A stretch of DNA of 64,000 bases from Pseudomonas iridis (GCF_017980685.1 NZ_JACXXO010000003.1:248001-312000), one strand, 5' to 3'; counted from the first letter of the stretch, positions 9,301-16,060 are shown. Program-made: numbers and translations. The notes: generated by a model not told the origin, from the letters alone.

Positions 9301-10888
9301 TGCCCAGCGAATCGTTGTTGGTCACCAGCAAGCTACCGGCGCTCAGGGTGGTCGTGCCGGTGTAACCACTGTTGGCGCCGCTGAGGGTCAGGCTGCCGGT
9401 GCCGGTTTTGCTCAGGCCGCTGCTGCCGGAGATCAACCCGCCGAGGGTCAGTGCGCCGGTGCCGCCGGCCGTCAATGTGCCGCCGAGGCTGATGGCGTTG
9501 TTCAGGCTGATCGTGCCGGGGGCACTCAGGGTTGTCGCGCCGGTGACGTTGAGGGTGCCAGTGCTCAGCGCAAGGTTGTTGCCCAACTGCACGGTGCCGC
9601 CGTTGAGTATGGTGTTGCCCAAGTACGTGTTGGCGGCGCTGAGGCTCAGTTGCCCGGAACCGACTTTGGTCAGGCCGCCGCTGCCGGAAATCACCCCGCT
9701 GAGGGTGGTGGCGTTGGTGCCTTGCACCGTCACGCCACCGGCACCGAGGGAGATCAGATTGCTGACGTTCAACCCGGCGTTGCTCGCCTGCAAAATCCCG
9801 CCGTTGGAGGTGATCACACCGCTGCCAAACGTGGCGTTGTTGTTGAACTGGGCGACGCCGCCATTGAGCGTGGTCGCGCCACTGACCAAGGGTCCCTGCA
9901 AGGTCCAGGTGCCGCTGTTGATGGTCAGATTGTTGAAGTTGACGTAGGTGGCGCTCGACGCTGTGCCGACTCCGGTGGTACCGCCGCCGACGCCGATCGG
10001 GTTTTGCAGGATCAGGCTGTTGGTGCCGCCTGCGCCGCCATCGACGGTACCGGTCGGGGCGAAGGTCAGGTTGATGCCGATCAGGCCACCGAGACCGACG
10101 CTGACCTGAACACCGTCACCGACCTGCACCGTAGAACCGGTAATCGCCGTGAACGTGTTGGTGCTGCTTGCGCCCATCGACACGCCGCCGGTAATTGCGC
10201 CGGCGTTGGTAAATGTATTGCCCGCGGCCGACGTCTCGAACGCGATCCGGCCGTTGATGACACCGGTGCTGCTGTTGGTCATGTTGACCTGCGAACCGCC
10301 GTAGACGCCGACTACCGGCGTATCGGCCAGGGTGATGCCCCCAATCGATAATCCCGTGGAGGTGATGGTGCCGTTGTTGGTGATGCTGGTGGTACCGGCC
10401 GCCGCATTGTTCACCGCGATACCCAGGCCGTCGATGCTGGTCAGGTTGAGCCCGAGCAACATGCCGGTGCCGCGAATGATGCCGCTGGCGTTGTTGAGCA
10501 CGCTGACCGTACTCGTCGCGCCGGTCCCAATGAATGCACCGCCACTCAATACCGAAACCAGGCCCAGCAATGCCGGATCAAGCGTGCCTGAGTTGTTGAG
10601 GGAGATGTTCACCCCGGTCAGGTCCATCACGTGGCCGCCCAGGGTCGCGTTCATCTGCGCGCCACTGTTGACGTTGACCGTGAGACCGTTGGTAGCGCTG
10701 TTGAAGTTATTAAGAAACAGCGGCAGGCTCGGCACGCCGGTACAGGTCACCGTAGAACCCGCGGTGGAACAGGTGGCTAGCGCCGGCATGCTCACTGCGC
10801 CGAACAACAGTCCGGCGACGCTCAAGTGCACAGCAAGGGAAAGAGGGGAGAAACGCGAAACGAGGGCGACACCGGACCTTACTTCCAC
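362..10888 (-). CDS. Giant type Va autotransporter with beta-strand repeat passenger
   Basis: A 3508-residue secreted or surface protein, probably an adhesin. The GTG start at 10888 is chosen because AAGGAG sits 6 bases upstream. A hydrophobic segment at about 17-38 ending in PALA looks like a signal peptide. The passenger (about 40-3200) is built from at least 20 autotransporter-associated beta-strand repeats of 60-70 residues, with the recurring pattern LTLxGxNTYxGGTTLNAGTL followed by LGTGALxxxxGTTLD. Three non-PATR modules starting near W(D/N)G and containing TNWTD interrupt them. The last 280 residues, beginning near GWARALGAWGE and ending in SLGF, form the outer-membrane beta barrel, with a terminal Phe as expected for BAM recognition. 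The gene is monocistronic with its own terminator. Long plus-strand open frames across it are composition shadows. Confidence 0.93.
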   Translation of the reverse strand: MEVRSGVALVSRFSPLSLAVHLSVAGLLFGAVSMPALATCSTAGSTVTCTGVPSLPLFLNNFNSATNGLTVNVNSGAQMNATLGGHVMDLTGVNISLNNSGTLDPALLGLVSVLSGGAFIGTGATSTVSVLNNASGIIRGTGMLLGLNLTSIDGLGIAVNNAAAGTTSITNNGTITSTGLSIGGITLADTPVVGVYGGSQVNMTNSSTGVINGRIAFETSAAGNTFTNAGAITGGVSMGASSTNTFTAITGSTVQVGDGVQVSVGLGGLIGINLTFAPTGTVDGGAGGTNSLILQNPIGVGGGTTGVGTASSATYVNFNNLTINSGTWTLQGPLVSGATTLNGGVAQFNNNATFGSGVITSNGGILQASNAGLNVSNLISLGAGGVTVQGTNATTLSGVISGSGGLTKVGSGQLSLSAANTYLGNTILNGGTVQLGNNLALSTGTLNVTGATTLSAPGTISLNNAISLGGTLTAGGTGALTLGGLISGSSGLSKTGTGSLTLSGANSGYTGTTTLSAGSLLVTNNDSLGSGALNTAAGTSLDSTANVSLANNIAMTGALNVLGSNALTLDGILSGTGAITKSGSASLTLTGNNTNAGNTALNAGSLFVGSNTALGTGALNAAANTTLDATTAVTLANAVALAGGLTIGGTQALGLSGVVSGAGNLIKNGTADLTLSGNNTFAGGTALNAGTLIVGSNTALGTGALTTAAGTKLDASTAVALTNAVSLGGDLEVRGSADLTLGGVISGSGGLTKRGFTNLTLNGANTYLGDTTLAAGTLTVGNDAALGSGALNVIDVSALDSNTAVNLSNNVNLNSSALTLGGSSGLTLSGVINGAGQLLKNGAANLTLSGANTYTGGTTLNAGSLTVGNGAALGTGALTVAGAGTLNSSSALTLNNAITLNANLTAGGANALTLDGVISGANGLIKTGASSLTLNGANTYTGTTALNAGSLIVGSNTALGTGALNASNGTTLDAGTAATLANNVNLGGTLTLGGTNALTLGGVVAGIGGLVKNGAADLILNGANTYFGNTALNTGKLILGSNNALGAGTLNAAAGTTLDANTAVSLNNAVALAGALNIGGTADLTLTGLVSGAGSLVKDGAANLILNAANNFLGGTTLNAGTLTVGNSSALGTGDLTVGGAATLDSNSPLVSLSNAVALNAALTVGGTQNLTLGGIASGTGQLIKNGAANLTLNGNNTFSGGTALNAGTLTLGNANGLGSGGLIVGGAATLDNSASFGIGNAITLNAGLTIAGNNDLSLNGIIDGAGSLTKNGLSDLTLAGNNTFTGALNIVSGSVTTLNTNALGNTAGVNVSAGAGLNLGSDASLGALTGSGSVQLTGSNTLTVGSGNGTSTFDGDLSGSGGLIKVGTGTLNLTGINGITGDTAINSGIVNLSGSLASAQINVNTGGTLSGTGSALGTVNVNSGGHLALSSGNQLSAGALTLAAGSNVDVALGTPSTTSLMNVGGNLTLDGNLNVTDAGGFGVGVYRLFNYTGALTNLGLDVAGVPVGYGLGDLIVQTGVANQINIEVSAPNVNIRYWDGSQTIANGVVDGGTGTWNAVGTNWTDANGLVNQPWAGDFAVFQGSAGTVTVNGTQAFTGMQFLTDGYNVVNGTAGQLTAVNGTGGTTALRVDPGVTATIGVNIDGSGILNKLDTGTLVLNGANTYSGGTQLDGGKIIVGSNTALGSGTLTANAGTQLDSNAAVTLGNAATLNGNLTVVGSNALTLNGVIGGTGGLIKTGAANLTLGGNNAFLGPVALNAGGLILASNSALGSGTLNAAGGTTLDAATAVSVNNAVNLAGNLGIGGTADLTLAGTINGAGSLSKTGAANLTLSGNNNFLGGINLSAGTLTAGSNSALGLGNLTVAGASALDSTSALSLGNNIVLNANLSNTGNNNLTLAGVVSGAGGLIKDGASNLTLNGVNTFTGGTTLNAGTLTLGTAAALGSGALNVAGASTLDNSSPLVLANDVNVNANLALAGNNNLTLGGVVAGSGTLSKNGLADLTLSGNNTFSGTFDVLSGSLTTLSGTALGNDATVNLGAGAALNLGASGSLASLTGSGTALIGTGNTLSLGSNNVSSTFAGILSGDGGLTKLGTGSLTLSGISDLTGDTNVNAGTLQVNGSLASANVLVNNGGTLGGSGTLTSAVTVADGGHLAGVTGSTLSVDSLVFNGNSNFDVGLGTPVSGGGNALVNVGGNLTLDGTLNVSDIGGFGSGVYRLINYTGGLIDNGMLIGSVPGSVSVGDLQLQTAQANQLNLLVTAPAVTVQFWDGSQLIANGTVDGGNGTWGTGTTNWTDVNGTTNQAWTNNFAVFQGAAGTVTVNGAQTITGMQFVTDGYSLQNGTAGSLNLVNGSLGNASVRVDPNATATVGVALNGAGTLGKYDTGTLVLNAANGYTGGTALNGGTIVVGDNAALGTGVLTAANGTALDSNTAVSLGNDVVLNGGLSVAGSNALTLGGVVSGSGSLIKTGASSLTLNGSNTYSGGTQLSGGTLALGNNSAISSGALSVLGNGTLDSTSALQLANAINLGAELTLAGNQNTTLIGAVTGTGSLVKNGSGDLLLSGANTYSGGTTLNGGSTRGDTSSLQGAIANNAALTFEQNADGSYTGNLTGTGTLNKTGSGQLLLTGNNSFTGNTSVQAGTLTVNGVLNSANVNVASGAQIGGGGQLGGSLQLADGATLAGGGTATPLSVGALALSSGTDLDFSLGSAASSTTVVNVAGNLTLDGTLNISNAGGFGTGVYQLFSYGGSLTDNGLVYGSLPVAQANLTLQTAIANQINLLVQDSPGEVQFWNGGTTNPDGSIGGGSGVWGPGTNWTDPSGTQALASNGQFAVFGGQAGTVTVLGNQNFTGLQFLSNGYSLAPGAGGTLTPVNGADGSLAPVRVNAGGSAEISTPLVGTGGIEKLDSGTLVLSGANTYSGGTTVSGGTLAGNTTSLQGNILNNASLLFVQNFNGQFNGSLRGLGAMLKRGTGTLLLTGDNPFSGTVAVDQGVLQIGSRAAQASLGGQVTVASGAALSGNGSVGSVVNNGLVQSGAEAGTLSVAGNLTNASSGVLALTVSSPTATPLAVGGTAALGGGLQVNSLAPFTGNTTYSLITAGGGVTGTFSAADLPQYAFLDSALVYDANAVNLVVSRNDNSFADVAATGNQRNTASALSRNGAAGAALQNQIVNLSVAGARNAFDSLSGEIHASTASAILEDSRYVREAVNDRMRQPSCSALDDPRRALAPSDNQLSSNGCHGEMVGWARALGAWGESDGDSNSAKLDRNLSGFMLGTDKQLDDQWRLGMAAGYTRSDLDAHDRRSDATVESYHLAAYLNSQFDALAVRLGAAYSWHDIETKRDVSVGTYNDRLEANYDARSAQVFGEVGYTMQAAGIALEPFAGLAYVNYDTDKAKEKGGVGRLKADADQDITFSTLGLRAGKVITLANGGQFTPRAAVGWRHAFGDTKPDADLTFIDGGASFSTQGVPIAKDSAIVEAGVDFQISPTGKLGIGYSGQLSDDNNDHAMTISFSLGF

Positions 10889-11040
10889 GGGCTACTCCTT
10901 TGTCGTGGCCAATTCTTCCTTGAATGCGTGAGAAGTCAGGCTTATTCCGCACGCGAATCAAGACTGCGACGGTCATCACAAAACCGTTGATTGCTGACAA
11001 CGCTAGTAGAGCCGCGCAAATGGGAGCGGATTAAATGGTA

Positions 11041-11056
11041 TTAATACTTTAATACT
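11041..11056 (-). promoter_or_regulatory. Tandem 8-bp repeat upstream of the autotransporter
   Basis: On the minus strand AGTATTAA occurs twice head to tail, about 155 bases before the autotransporter start, in an AT-rich patch within GC-rich DNA. It could be a promoter or regulator site. The rest of 10889-11327 holds a REP pair and the tsx operator. Function is inferred from position only. Confidence 0.35.
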
Positions 11057-11118
11057 AGGCCCTCTAAATCAGGGCTTTCAGCCTGTGAACAAGGGGAACT
11101 GGCCGTAAAACATCCCTC

Positions 11119-11202
11119 TGTAGGAGCTGCGGCACGCTGCGATCTTTTGATGTTGCTTTAAGCATCAAGATCAAAAGATCGCAGCGTGCTGCAGCTCCTA
11201 CA
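11119..11202. repeat. REP pair
   Basis: Inverted copies of GTAGGAGCTGCGGCACGCTGCGATCTTTTGA-type elements flank a short spacer with its own TGCTTTAAGCA palindrome. They sit between the divergent autotransporter and tsx-like genes. Confidence 0.85.
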
Positions 11203-11233
11203 GGGCCACCGGAAGAAAACTGGTACGGCTTAT

Positions 11234-11245
11234 GCAAACGTTTGC
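11234..11245. promoter_or_regulatory. LacI/PurR-family operator upstream of the tsx-like gene
   Basis: GCAAACGTTTGC is a perfect 12-bp palindrome with the central CG typical of LacI-family operators and very close to the E. coli PurR consensus. It lies 83 bp before the nucleoside porin start, where a repressor could control it. The regulator itself is not in this window. Confidence 0.6.
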
Positions 11246-11327
11246 GAGCCGTCAATCACGGCATTTTCGCCACACATCCGCCAGGCCCGCAGATTCCGGG
11301 CCTTGATCCGCAAAAAAAGGACTTTGC

Positions 11328-12284
11328 ATGCACGTCGCTTCCCTTCTTCGCGCCCCCTTCGCGCGCACGTTTGCTGTTTCCTTGCTACTGACTGGCGTTA
11401 CCGGAGTTCTCAGTCAAAGCGCATTTGCACAACCGGCCCTGCCCGAGTCCGCCCAGGGCGAAACCCTGAGCCCCGAAGCCAGCCCGCCGAAACAAGGCGC
11501 GTACCTGTCGGACTGGTACAACCAGGACCTGACCCTGATCGGCAGCAAAGACATCAGCTTCGGCCCGCAACCGGCCGACGACATCTACCTGGAATATGAA
11601 TACTTCGGGCGCAAGGGCCCGTTCGAGCTATACGGCTACATCGACGTGCCGAAAATCTTCAACATCGGTAACAGCCACGACAGAGGCGTATGGGACCACG
11701 GTTCGCCAGTGTTCATGGAGCACGAACCGCGGATCTCCATCGACTACCTAGCCGGCCGCAGCCTGGCTATCGGCCCGTTCAAGGAATGGTATGTAGCCTT
11801 CGACTGGATCTACGACCACGGCAGCCGCAAAGAAAACCGCGCCAACACCCTCTACAGCGGTTTCGGCACCGACATCGACACCCATTCGCGGGTCAATCTG
11901 TCAGCCAACCTGTACGGGCGCTACCAGTGGGAAAACTACGGTGCGAGCAACGAGTATTCCTGGGACGGCTACCGTGCACAGCTCAAGTACATCATCCCCA
12001 TCGACAAATTCAGCAACGGCGCCTCGCTGACCTACATCGGCTTCACCAACTTCGATTTCGGCTCCGACATCCACAAGGACAACCCGGCACGCACCGCCAA
12101 CGCGACGGTGGCGACCAACGTGTTGCTCTACGCGTTCACCCATTTGCGCTTCACCCTGGTCGGGCGTTATTTCCATAACGGCGGCAACTGGGAGGATGGC
12201 AGCGAGCTGAATTTCGGCGACGGCAATTTCCGCGCGCGTTCGAATGGTTGGGGGTATTACGCGGGGATCGGTTATCAGTTCTGA
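11328..12284 (+). CDS. Tsx-like nucleoside-specific outer-membrane channel
   Basis: 318 residues; E. coli Tsx is 294. The start has AAGGA 6 bases upstream. A signal peptide ends near AFAQ (about residue 36), followed by a short Pro-rich linker. The mature part alternates aromatic amphipathic strands (YLSDWYNQDLTL, DIYLEYEYFGRKGPF, FKEWYVAFDWIYDHGS) and ends in GIGYQF with the C-terminal Phe of outer-membrane barrels. This matches the nucleoside-specific channel-forming (Tsx/OmpK) family, which lets nucleosides cross the outer membrane. A PurR-like operator upstream fits this role. The gene stands alone; exact substrate range is not readable from sequence. Confidence 0.88.
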   Translation: MHVASLLRAPFARTFAVSLLLTGVTGVLSQSAFAQPALPESAQGETLSPEASPPKQGAYLSDWYNQDLTLIGSKDISFGPQPADDIYLEYEYFGRKGPFELYGYIDVPKIFNIGNSHDRGVWDHGSPVFMEHEPRISIDYLAGRSLAIGPFKEWYVAFDWIYDHGSRKENRANTLYSGFGTDIDTHSRVNLSANLYGRYQWENYGASNEYSWDGYRAQLKYIIPIDKFSNGASLTYIGFTNFDFGSDIHKDNPARTANATVATNVLLYAFTHLRFTLVGRYFHNGGNWEDGSELNFGDGNFRARSNGWGYYAGIGYQF

Positions 12285-12416
12285 CCTGTAAATGATCACT
12301 GGATCGCAGCCATCGGTAGCGCCCATCAGATCGGGGTAGATACCGTCGGACAATCCGAGTGAATTTTCCCGGTGCGCCGCGATCCTTCTATTACCACAGG
12401 GAGGAATACGGGCTTT

Positions 12417-12644
12417 ATGAACAACGCAAAACTTTATGTCATCGACTACACCCTTCACGGTACGCCCAAGTCCTTCATTATCCGCTCGGACAAGATGGAC
12501 AACGCCGAGGCTTGGCATTGGGCGAGCTGCGACGCAGGCGTAGGTCGGATCCCGCGTTTCGGCCGGGAAAAGGTGCAGAAGACCAGTAAACCGATGGCGG
12601 AAAAATTCGGCGTGGAAAACGTTGTCTGGCGACCGACCAGCTAA
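12417..12644 (+). CDS. Small conserved protein (DUF6555-like)
   Basis: 75 residues, no signal peptide or membrane segment. The ATG at 12417 is preferred over the in-frame ATG at 12372 because GGAGG lies at 12400-12404, and because the upstream codons look non-coding. It contains YVIDYTLHG near the N-terminus, ASCDAGVGRIP in the middle and NVVWRPTS at the end. This resembles the small Pseudomonas DUF6555 family, recognised from memory only. Function is unknown. Confidence 0.65.
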   Translation: MNNAKLYVIDYTLHGTPKSFIIRSDKMDNAEAWHWASCDAGVGRIPRFGREKVQKTSKPMAEKFGVENVVWRPTS

Positions 12645-12683
12645 GCTGCGCACAGTGATCGACATCATTCGGGGGAATGCACA

Positions 12684-12956
12684 ATGACCCACCTCATGAG
12701 CCCGGCACATCTGGATTACGGCCTGGACAGCTTGTTCGGGCGTATTACCAAAAGTGTTGATTGTTCGGTAGGGCTTGAAGCCGTCGAGGGTGATCCGTTT
12801 CGCTTCGCGCTGAGGGTGCCGGCGCCGTTACCTGAAAATCTTGATCAGGCGAAAACCGTCGTGGTCACGGTCGAAGGCCGACGCTTGCAAGGCACGGTGC
12901 GGCATGTAGAGCGGCTGGATGACGACAGCCTGAAACTGGAAGTGGAGCCTGATTAG
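12684..12956 (+). CDS. Small hypothetical protein
   Basis: 90 residues, 39 bases after the preceding small gene and on the same strand, so possibly co-transcribed. GGGGGA precedes the ATG by 7 bases. The sequence is acidic and soluble, with a beta-rich second half (TVVVTVEGRRLQGTVRHVE). I do not recognise a family. The last codons and the stop codon form part of a rho-independent terminator. Confidence 0.6.
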   Translation: MTHLMSPAHLDYGLDSLFGRITKSVDCSVGLEAVEGDPFRFALRVPAPLPENLDQAKTVVVTVEGRRLQGTVRHVERLDDDSLKLEVEPD

Positions 12957-12970
12957 GCTCCACTTTTTTT
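12942..12970 (+). terminator. Rho-independent terminator overlapping the 3' end of the coding region
   Basis: Stem GTGGAGCCT/AGGCTCCAC (12942-12950 and 12955-12963) with a GATT loop is followed by seven T. The 5' arm encodes the last residues of the upstream protein and the stop codon lies in the loop and 3' arm. Confidence 0.9.
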
Positions 12971-12980
12971 AGGCGTACGT

Positions 12981-13148
12981 TTATTTGGGATGCGCGCACT
13001 GGCAGCCCTTGCTGGAACATTCCTCGCCACCCTTGTGGTGGTGAGCGCAGGCTTCACAGCAATAGTGCTTACCGTGCTCAGCGTACGCATGCTCGCCGTC
13101 TTTGATGGTGCATTTACATCCGGGGCAATCGCATTTTCTATCAGGCAT
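12981..13148 (-). CDS. Bacterial metallothionein
   Basis: A 55-residue Cys/His-rich protein that binds Zn, Cd or Cu in the cytoplasm. The start at 13148 has AAGGAG 7 bases upstream. Ten cysteines lie in clusters (CDCPGCKC, YCCEAC, ECSSKGCQC) with several histidines in the HGKHY and CAHHH segments. This is the pattern of Pseudomonas/SmtA-type metallothioneins, including the zinc-finger-like CxCxxCxC start. Frame continues upstream to 13274 but those codons are REP sequence, so the short start is correct. Confidence 0.92.
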   Translation of the reverse strand: MPDRKCDCPGCKCTIKDGEHAYAEHGKHYCCEACAHHHKGGEECSSKGCQCAHPK

Positions 13149-13205
13149 GGGACAGACTCCTTGGGTTGTGGTTGTCTGAGGCTCGAATGCGAGCCGTAAA
13201 CAACA

Positions 13206-13238
13206 GTGTAGGAGCTGCCGCAGGCTGCGATCTTTTGA
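13206..13238. repeat. Single REP element
   Basis: One copy of the GTAGGAGCTGCCGCAGGCTGCGATCTTTTGATT element just upstream of the metallothionein gene, with no close inverted partner. Confidence 0.75.
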
Positions 13239-13271
13239 TTTTGTTTGAGTTTGGATTTTGGGAGTTGTGAG

Positions 13272-14046
13272 CATATCCGTTGTTGCGGGTGCGGCCGCTG
13301 ACGGTTTCGCTCTTACAGCGACTCACTTTTCCAGACGCCGAAAAGTAAGCAAAAGGCTTTGCCCCCGGCGTACGGCACTTCGCCGAGGCTCAGTGTTCCC
13401 TCGCTACGGTGTCCATCCGGGGGCATCGCTTCCGGTTTGCTTCGCTGCACCTCCTTTCGATGGATGCGGCTTCGCCGCACGGCGCTGCGCGCCTAACCCC
13501 CGGATGAACACCTCCGCTCGGCCTGCCGATGGGGGCTAAGAGCAAGAGCAACATCAAAAGCCAGATCAAGAGCCCCTCACCCTAGCCCTCTCCCGGAGGG
13601 AGAGGGGACTGACCGAGGTGTTTGGCAGAGCTATGCCGACCTGGGATACCGAGTCGAACTCAGATTCTGAAAGCCTCACAAATCGGCTCCCTCTCCTCGG
13701 GGAGAGGGCTGGGGTGATGAGTGAATCCAACACCGAACAAAAGCCGACCGCATCGCTCTTCCCCCACTCAACACAATGAGCGTTAGCTCGAGTGCAGCTC
13801 TTGATCTCGAAGGCCCGTCGGAAGGCTGAGAGCAGGGATTCATCCGGGGAGAACATCGAAAGGAGGTGCAGCGCAGCAAACCGAAATCGATGCCCCGGAT
13901 GGATCCCGGAGCGAAGGAACCCCGAGCCCCAGCGAGCGGGCCGGACGTCAGGGCAAAGCCTTTTGGGTTACCTTTTCGGCGTCTGGAAAAGGTGACTCGC
14001 CGTAAGGGCGAAACCCTAAGCAGCCATCACCGCAGCAACGGATATG
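13272..14046. repeat. Long inverted-repeat element, copy 1
   Basis: About 775 bp with no convincing gene. The outer arms (about 13272-13520 and 13805-14046) are imperfect inverted copies of each other, running from CATATCCGTTG to CAACGGATATG. The centre carries an inverted pair of the CCCTCTCCCGGAGGGAGAGGG repeat. A second, very similar element lies at 32813-33621. Small open frames inside are read through palindromic DNA and are not credible genes. It fills the gap between the metallothionein and DUF606 genes. Confidence 0.85.
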
Positions 14047-14061
14047 TACTCAGTCAGTAAA

Positions 14062-14517
14062 TCAATCAACCCCACGAACACTACTGCGATACATAAAAAC
14101 CAAAGCCAACCCCAAGCAACCCATCGCCAAAACCCGACTCGAAGAAAGCTCAATCGCCGGATTTCCCAACCAGCCAAAATTATCAATCAACATCCCCATC
14201 CCAAGCTGCCCGACAATGACAGCTACCGTCGCCACAGCCGTCCCCACGACAGGCACCGCGCCCACCATCACCATCATATAAACCACCCCAAACAGCGCCC
14301 CCATCAACTGCCACTTGGGCACATCCAGCAAACTCACCGCCTGCGCCGGCTCAAAAAACAGAATCAACAGCCCGGTCACCACCGCGCCCACCACAAACGT
14401 CAGCAAACTGCTGCGCAATACACCAACGGTTTCACCCAAACGCCCGTTGATCGCCGCCTGCACACTCAACACCGCGCCGGCCAATACCACCACTGCCAAC
14501 AAAATAATCAGACTCAT
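14062..14517 (-). CDS. DUF606 (YdcZ-like) family transporter, small subunit
   Basis: 151 residues, almost all hydrophobic, with about five transmembrane helices. It matches the DUF606 group of the drug/metabolite transporter superfamily, where two short proteins often act as a pair; its partner is directly upstream. ATG at 14517 is chosen; a GTG at 14520 lies between it and the partner's stop codon. Conserved-looking segments are GQLGMGMLIDNFGW and the N-terminal QAAINGRLGE, both typical of the family. Substrate unknown. Confidence 0.82.
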   Translation of the reverse strand: MSLIILLAVVVLAGAVLSVQAAINGRLGETVGVLRSSLLTFVVGAVVTGLLILFFEPAQAVSLLDVPKWQLMGALFGVVYMMVMVGAVPVVGTAVATVAVIVGQLGMGMLIDNFGWLGNPAIELSSSRVLAMGCLGLALVFMYRSSVRGVD

Positions 14518-14520
14518 CAC

Positions 14521-15006
14521 TCACCCCCGCGCAATCAAAACCAATGCCACCACAATCAACCCCAACGCCAGCCAGCGCTCAGCGTTAACCTTCTTGCGCG
14601 TCGTCCCGAACCAACCAAAGTGATCGATCAACACACTCTTGCCGACCTGCCCGGACAGAATCGCGATCATCGTCATCGCAATACCGATATGCGGCGTCGC
14701 CAACGTCAGAACCACCACATACATCGGCCCCAGAAACCCGCCGATCAACTGCCAGCGTGGCAGATCGGTGAGCGCAGGGCCCTTTTGCGGGCCTGCGAAC
14801 AACAACAGCAAAAACAGAATCGCCGAGCCGACGCCAAAGATGCTCAAGGTCGCCCACAAATGCCCGACCTGCACCCCCAACGGCCCGAGCAAGCCCGCCT
14901 CCACTGACAAACCCATGCCCGCCAGAATCACCAGCGGCAGCAACAACAATCGCAACAACGGCCTGGCCACTGGCGCGCTAACACTCACCTCATCCAACGT
15001 CTGCAT
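14521..15006 (-). CDS. DUF606 (YdcZ-like) family transporter, partner subunit
   Basis: 161 residues with four to five transmembrane helices and the family motif SGQVGKSVLIDHFGW, parallel to GQLGMGMLIDNFGW in the downstream gene. The stop codon nearly touches the next start, so the two are translationally coupled and probably form a heteromeric membrane carrier. Start 15006 is chosen because upstream codons overlap the divergent LysR promoter. The 112-bp gap to the divergent LysR gene suggests control by it. Substrate unknown. Confidence 0.8.
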   Translation of the reverse strand: MQTLDEVSVSAPVARPLLRLLLLPLVILAGMGLSVEAGLLGPLGVQVGHLWATLSIFGVGSAILFLLLLFAGPQKGPALTDLPRWQLIGGFLGPMYVVVLTLATPHIGIAMTMIAILSGQVGKSVLIDHFGWFGTTRKKVNAERWLALGLIVVALVLIARG

Positions 15007-15118
15007 AACCAAAACCTGTGCAAGTAAACGATGGCGCGGATTATCGGCTGGCTTCGCTGTGCGATAAATGGGAGCATCCGGACAACACTTTTGCGTAACT
15101 CGCACAGCAGGACGATCC

Positions 15119-16060
15119 ATGCACGGGCTCAATGAACTCGGTTTCAAGGCACTCAGACTGTTTGTCGCAGTGCTCGACCACGGCAGCTTCTCTGAAGTCG
15201 CCCGCCGCGAGGGCGTGGCGCCCTCCTCCATCTCTCGGCAAATCCAGTTGATGGAGCAAGCGCTGAACCAGCAATTGCTCTATCGCCATACGCGCGCAGT
15301 CACGCCGACCGAAGCCGGGCGCATGCTCGGCCACCATGCGCGGCTGGTGCTGGTGCAACTGGAAGAAGCCGAACAAGCCTTGCAGGAACAGCAAAGCGAA
15401 CCCACTGGCCTTGTGCGGATCAACGCCCCGGTGGTGTTTGGTCAACGGCATCTGACGCCGTGGCTCGGTCAGTTGTGCGCGCGTTATCCCAAGCTGCAAC
15501 TGGACATCCAGCAAACCGACCATTACGTCGATCCGTTGCAGGAAGGTGCAGACCTGTTGTTTCGCATCGGCCCGCTGCACGACTCGAGCATGCAGGCGCG
15601 GATAATTGCGCCGCACCGCTTTCAGGTCGCCGCCAGCCCGGCCTATCTGAAACGTCACGGCACGCCGCAGCATCCCGATGATCTCGCACGACATCAGTGT
15701 CTGGCCTACAAAGGCGCAACTGGACAGCAGCGTTGGTTTTTCCGTCAGGATCAAGGCGACTGGACGCCCTATTCGGTGAGGGGTCCGATCACCGGCAACC
15801 ACGCCGACACCCTCACCCAGGCGGCCGAACAGGGGCTGGGGTTGGTGATGTTTCCGTCATGGCTGATTGGTGAAGCGGTGCGCGAAGGCACGCTGGTGCC
15901 GGTGCTTGGGGAGTATCAGGTGTCGAACAGTCTGGAGCCGCAGCAGATCGCGGTGCTGTGGCCGGGGAGCCGGCGGTTGTCGGTGAAGGTACGGACGGTG
16001 ATTGATTTCTTTGTCGAGTGTTTTGGCGAAGTGCCTTATTGGGACAGACCCTCACCCTAG
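15119..16060 (+). CDS. LysR-family transcriptional regulator
   Basis: 313 residues. Residues 5-65 form the winged helix-turn-helix (ALRLFVAVLDHGSFSEVARR, then APSSISRQIQ); the rest is a periplasmic-binding-like effector domain (GLVRINAPVVFG onward). The ATG at 15119 places the HTH at the N-terminus as usual; an ATG 51 bp upstream adds unconserved residues. It is divergent from the DUF606 transporter pair, the classical arrangement for control of a neighbouring operon. The last residues (RPSP) and stop codon are encoded by a CCCTCACCCTAG repeat, so the C-terminus was probably altered by repeat insertion. Confidence 0.9.
   Translation: MHGLNELGFKALRLFVAVLDHGSFSEVARREGVAPSSISRQIQLMEQALNQQLLYRHTRAVTPTEAGRMLGHHARLVLVQLEEAEQALQEQQSEPTGLVRINAPVVFGQRHLTPWLGQLCARYPKLQLDIQQTDHYVDPLQEGADLLFRIGPLHDSSMQARIIAPHRFQVAASPAYLKRHGTPQHPDDLARHQCLAYKGATGQQRWFFRQDQGDWTPYSVRGPITGNHADTLTQAAEQGLGLVMFPSWLIGEAVREGTLVPVLGEYQVSNSLEPQQIAVLWPGSRRLSVKVRTVIDFFVECFGEVPYWDRPSP

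Noticed and set aside
13258..14060. Several open frames of 60-100 codons
   Set aside because: They run through the long inverted-repeat element, appear in equivalent form in the second copy and have no consistent coding signal.
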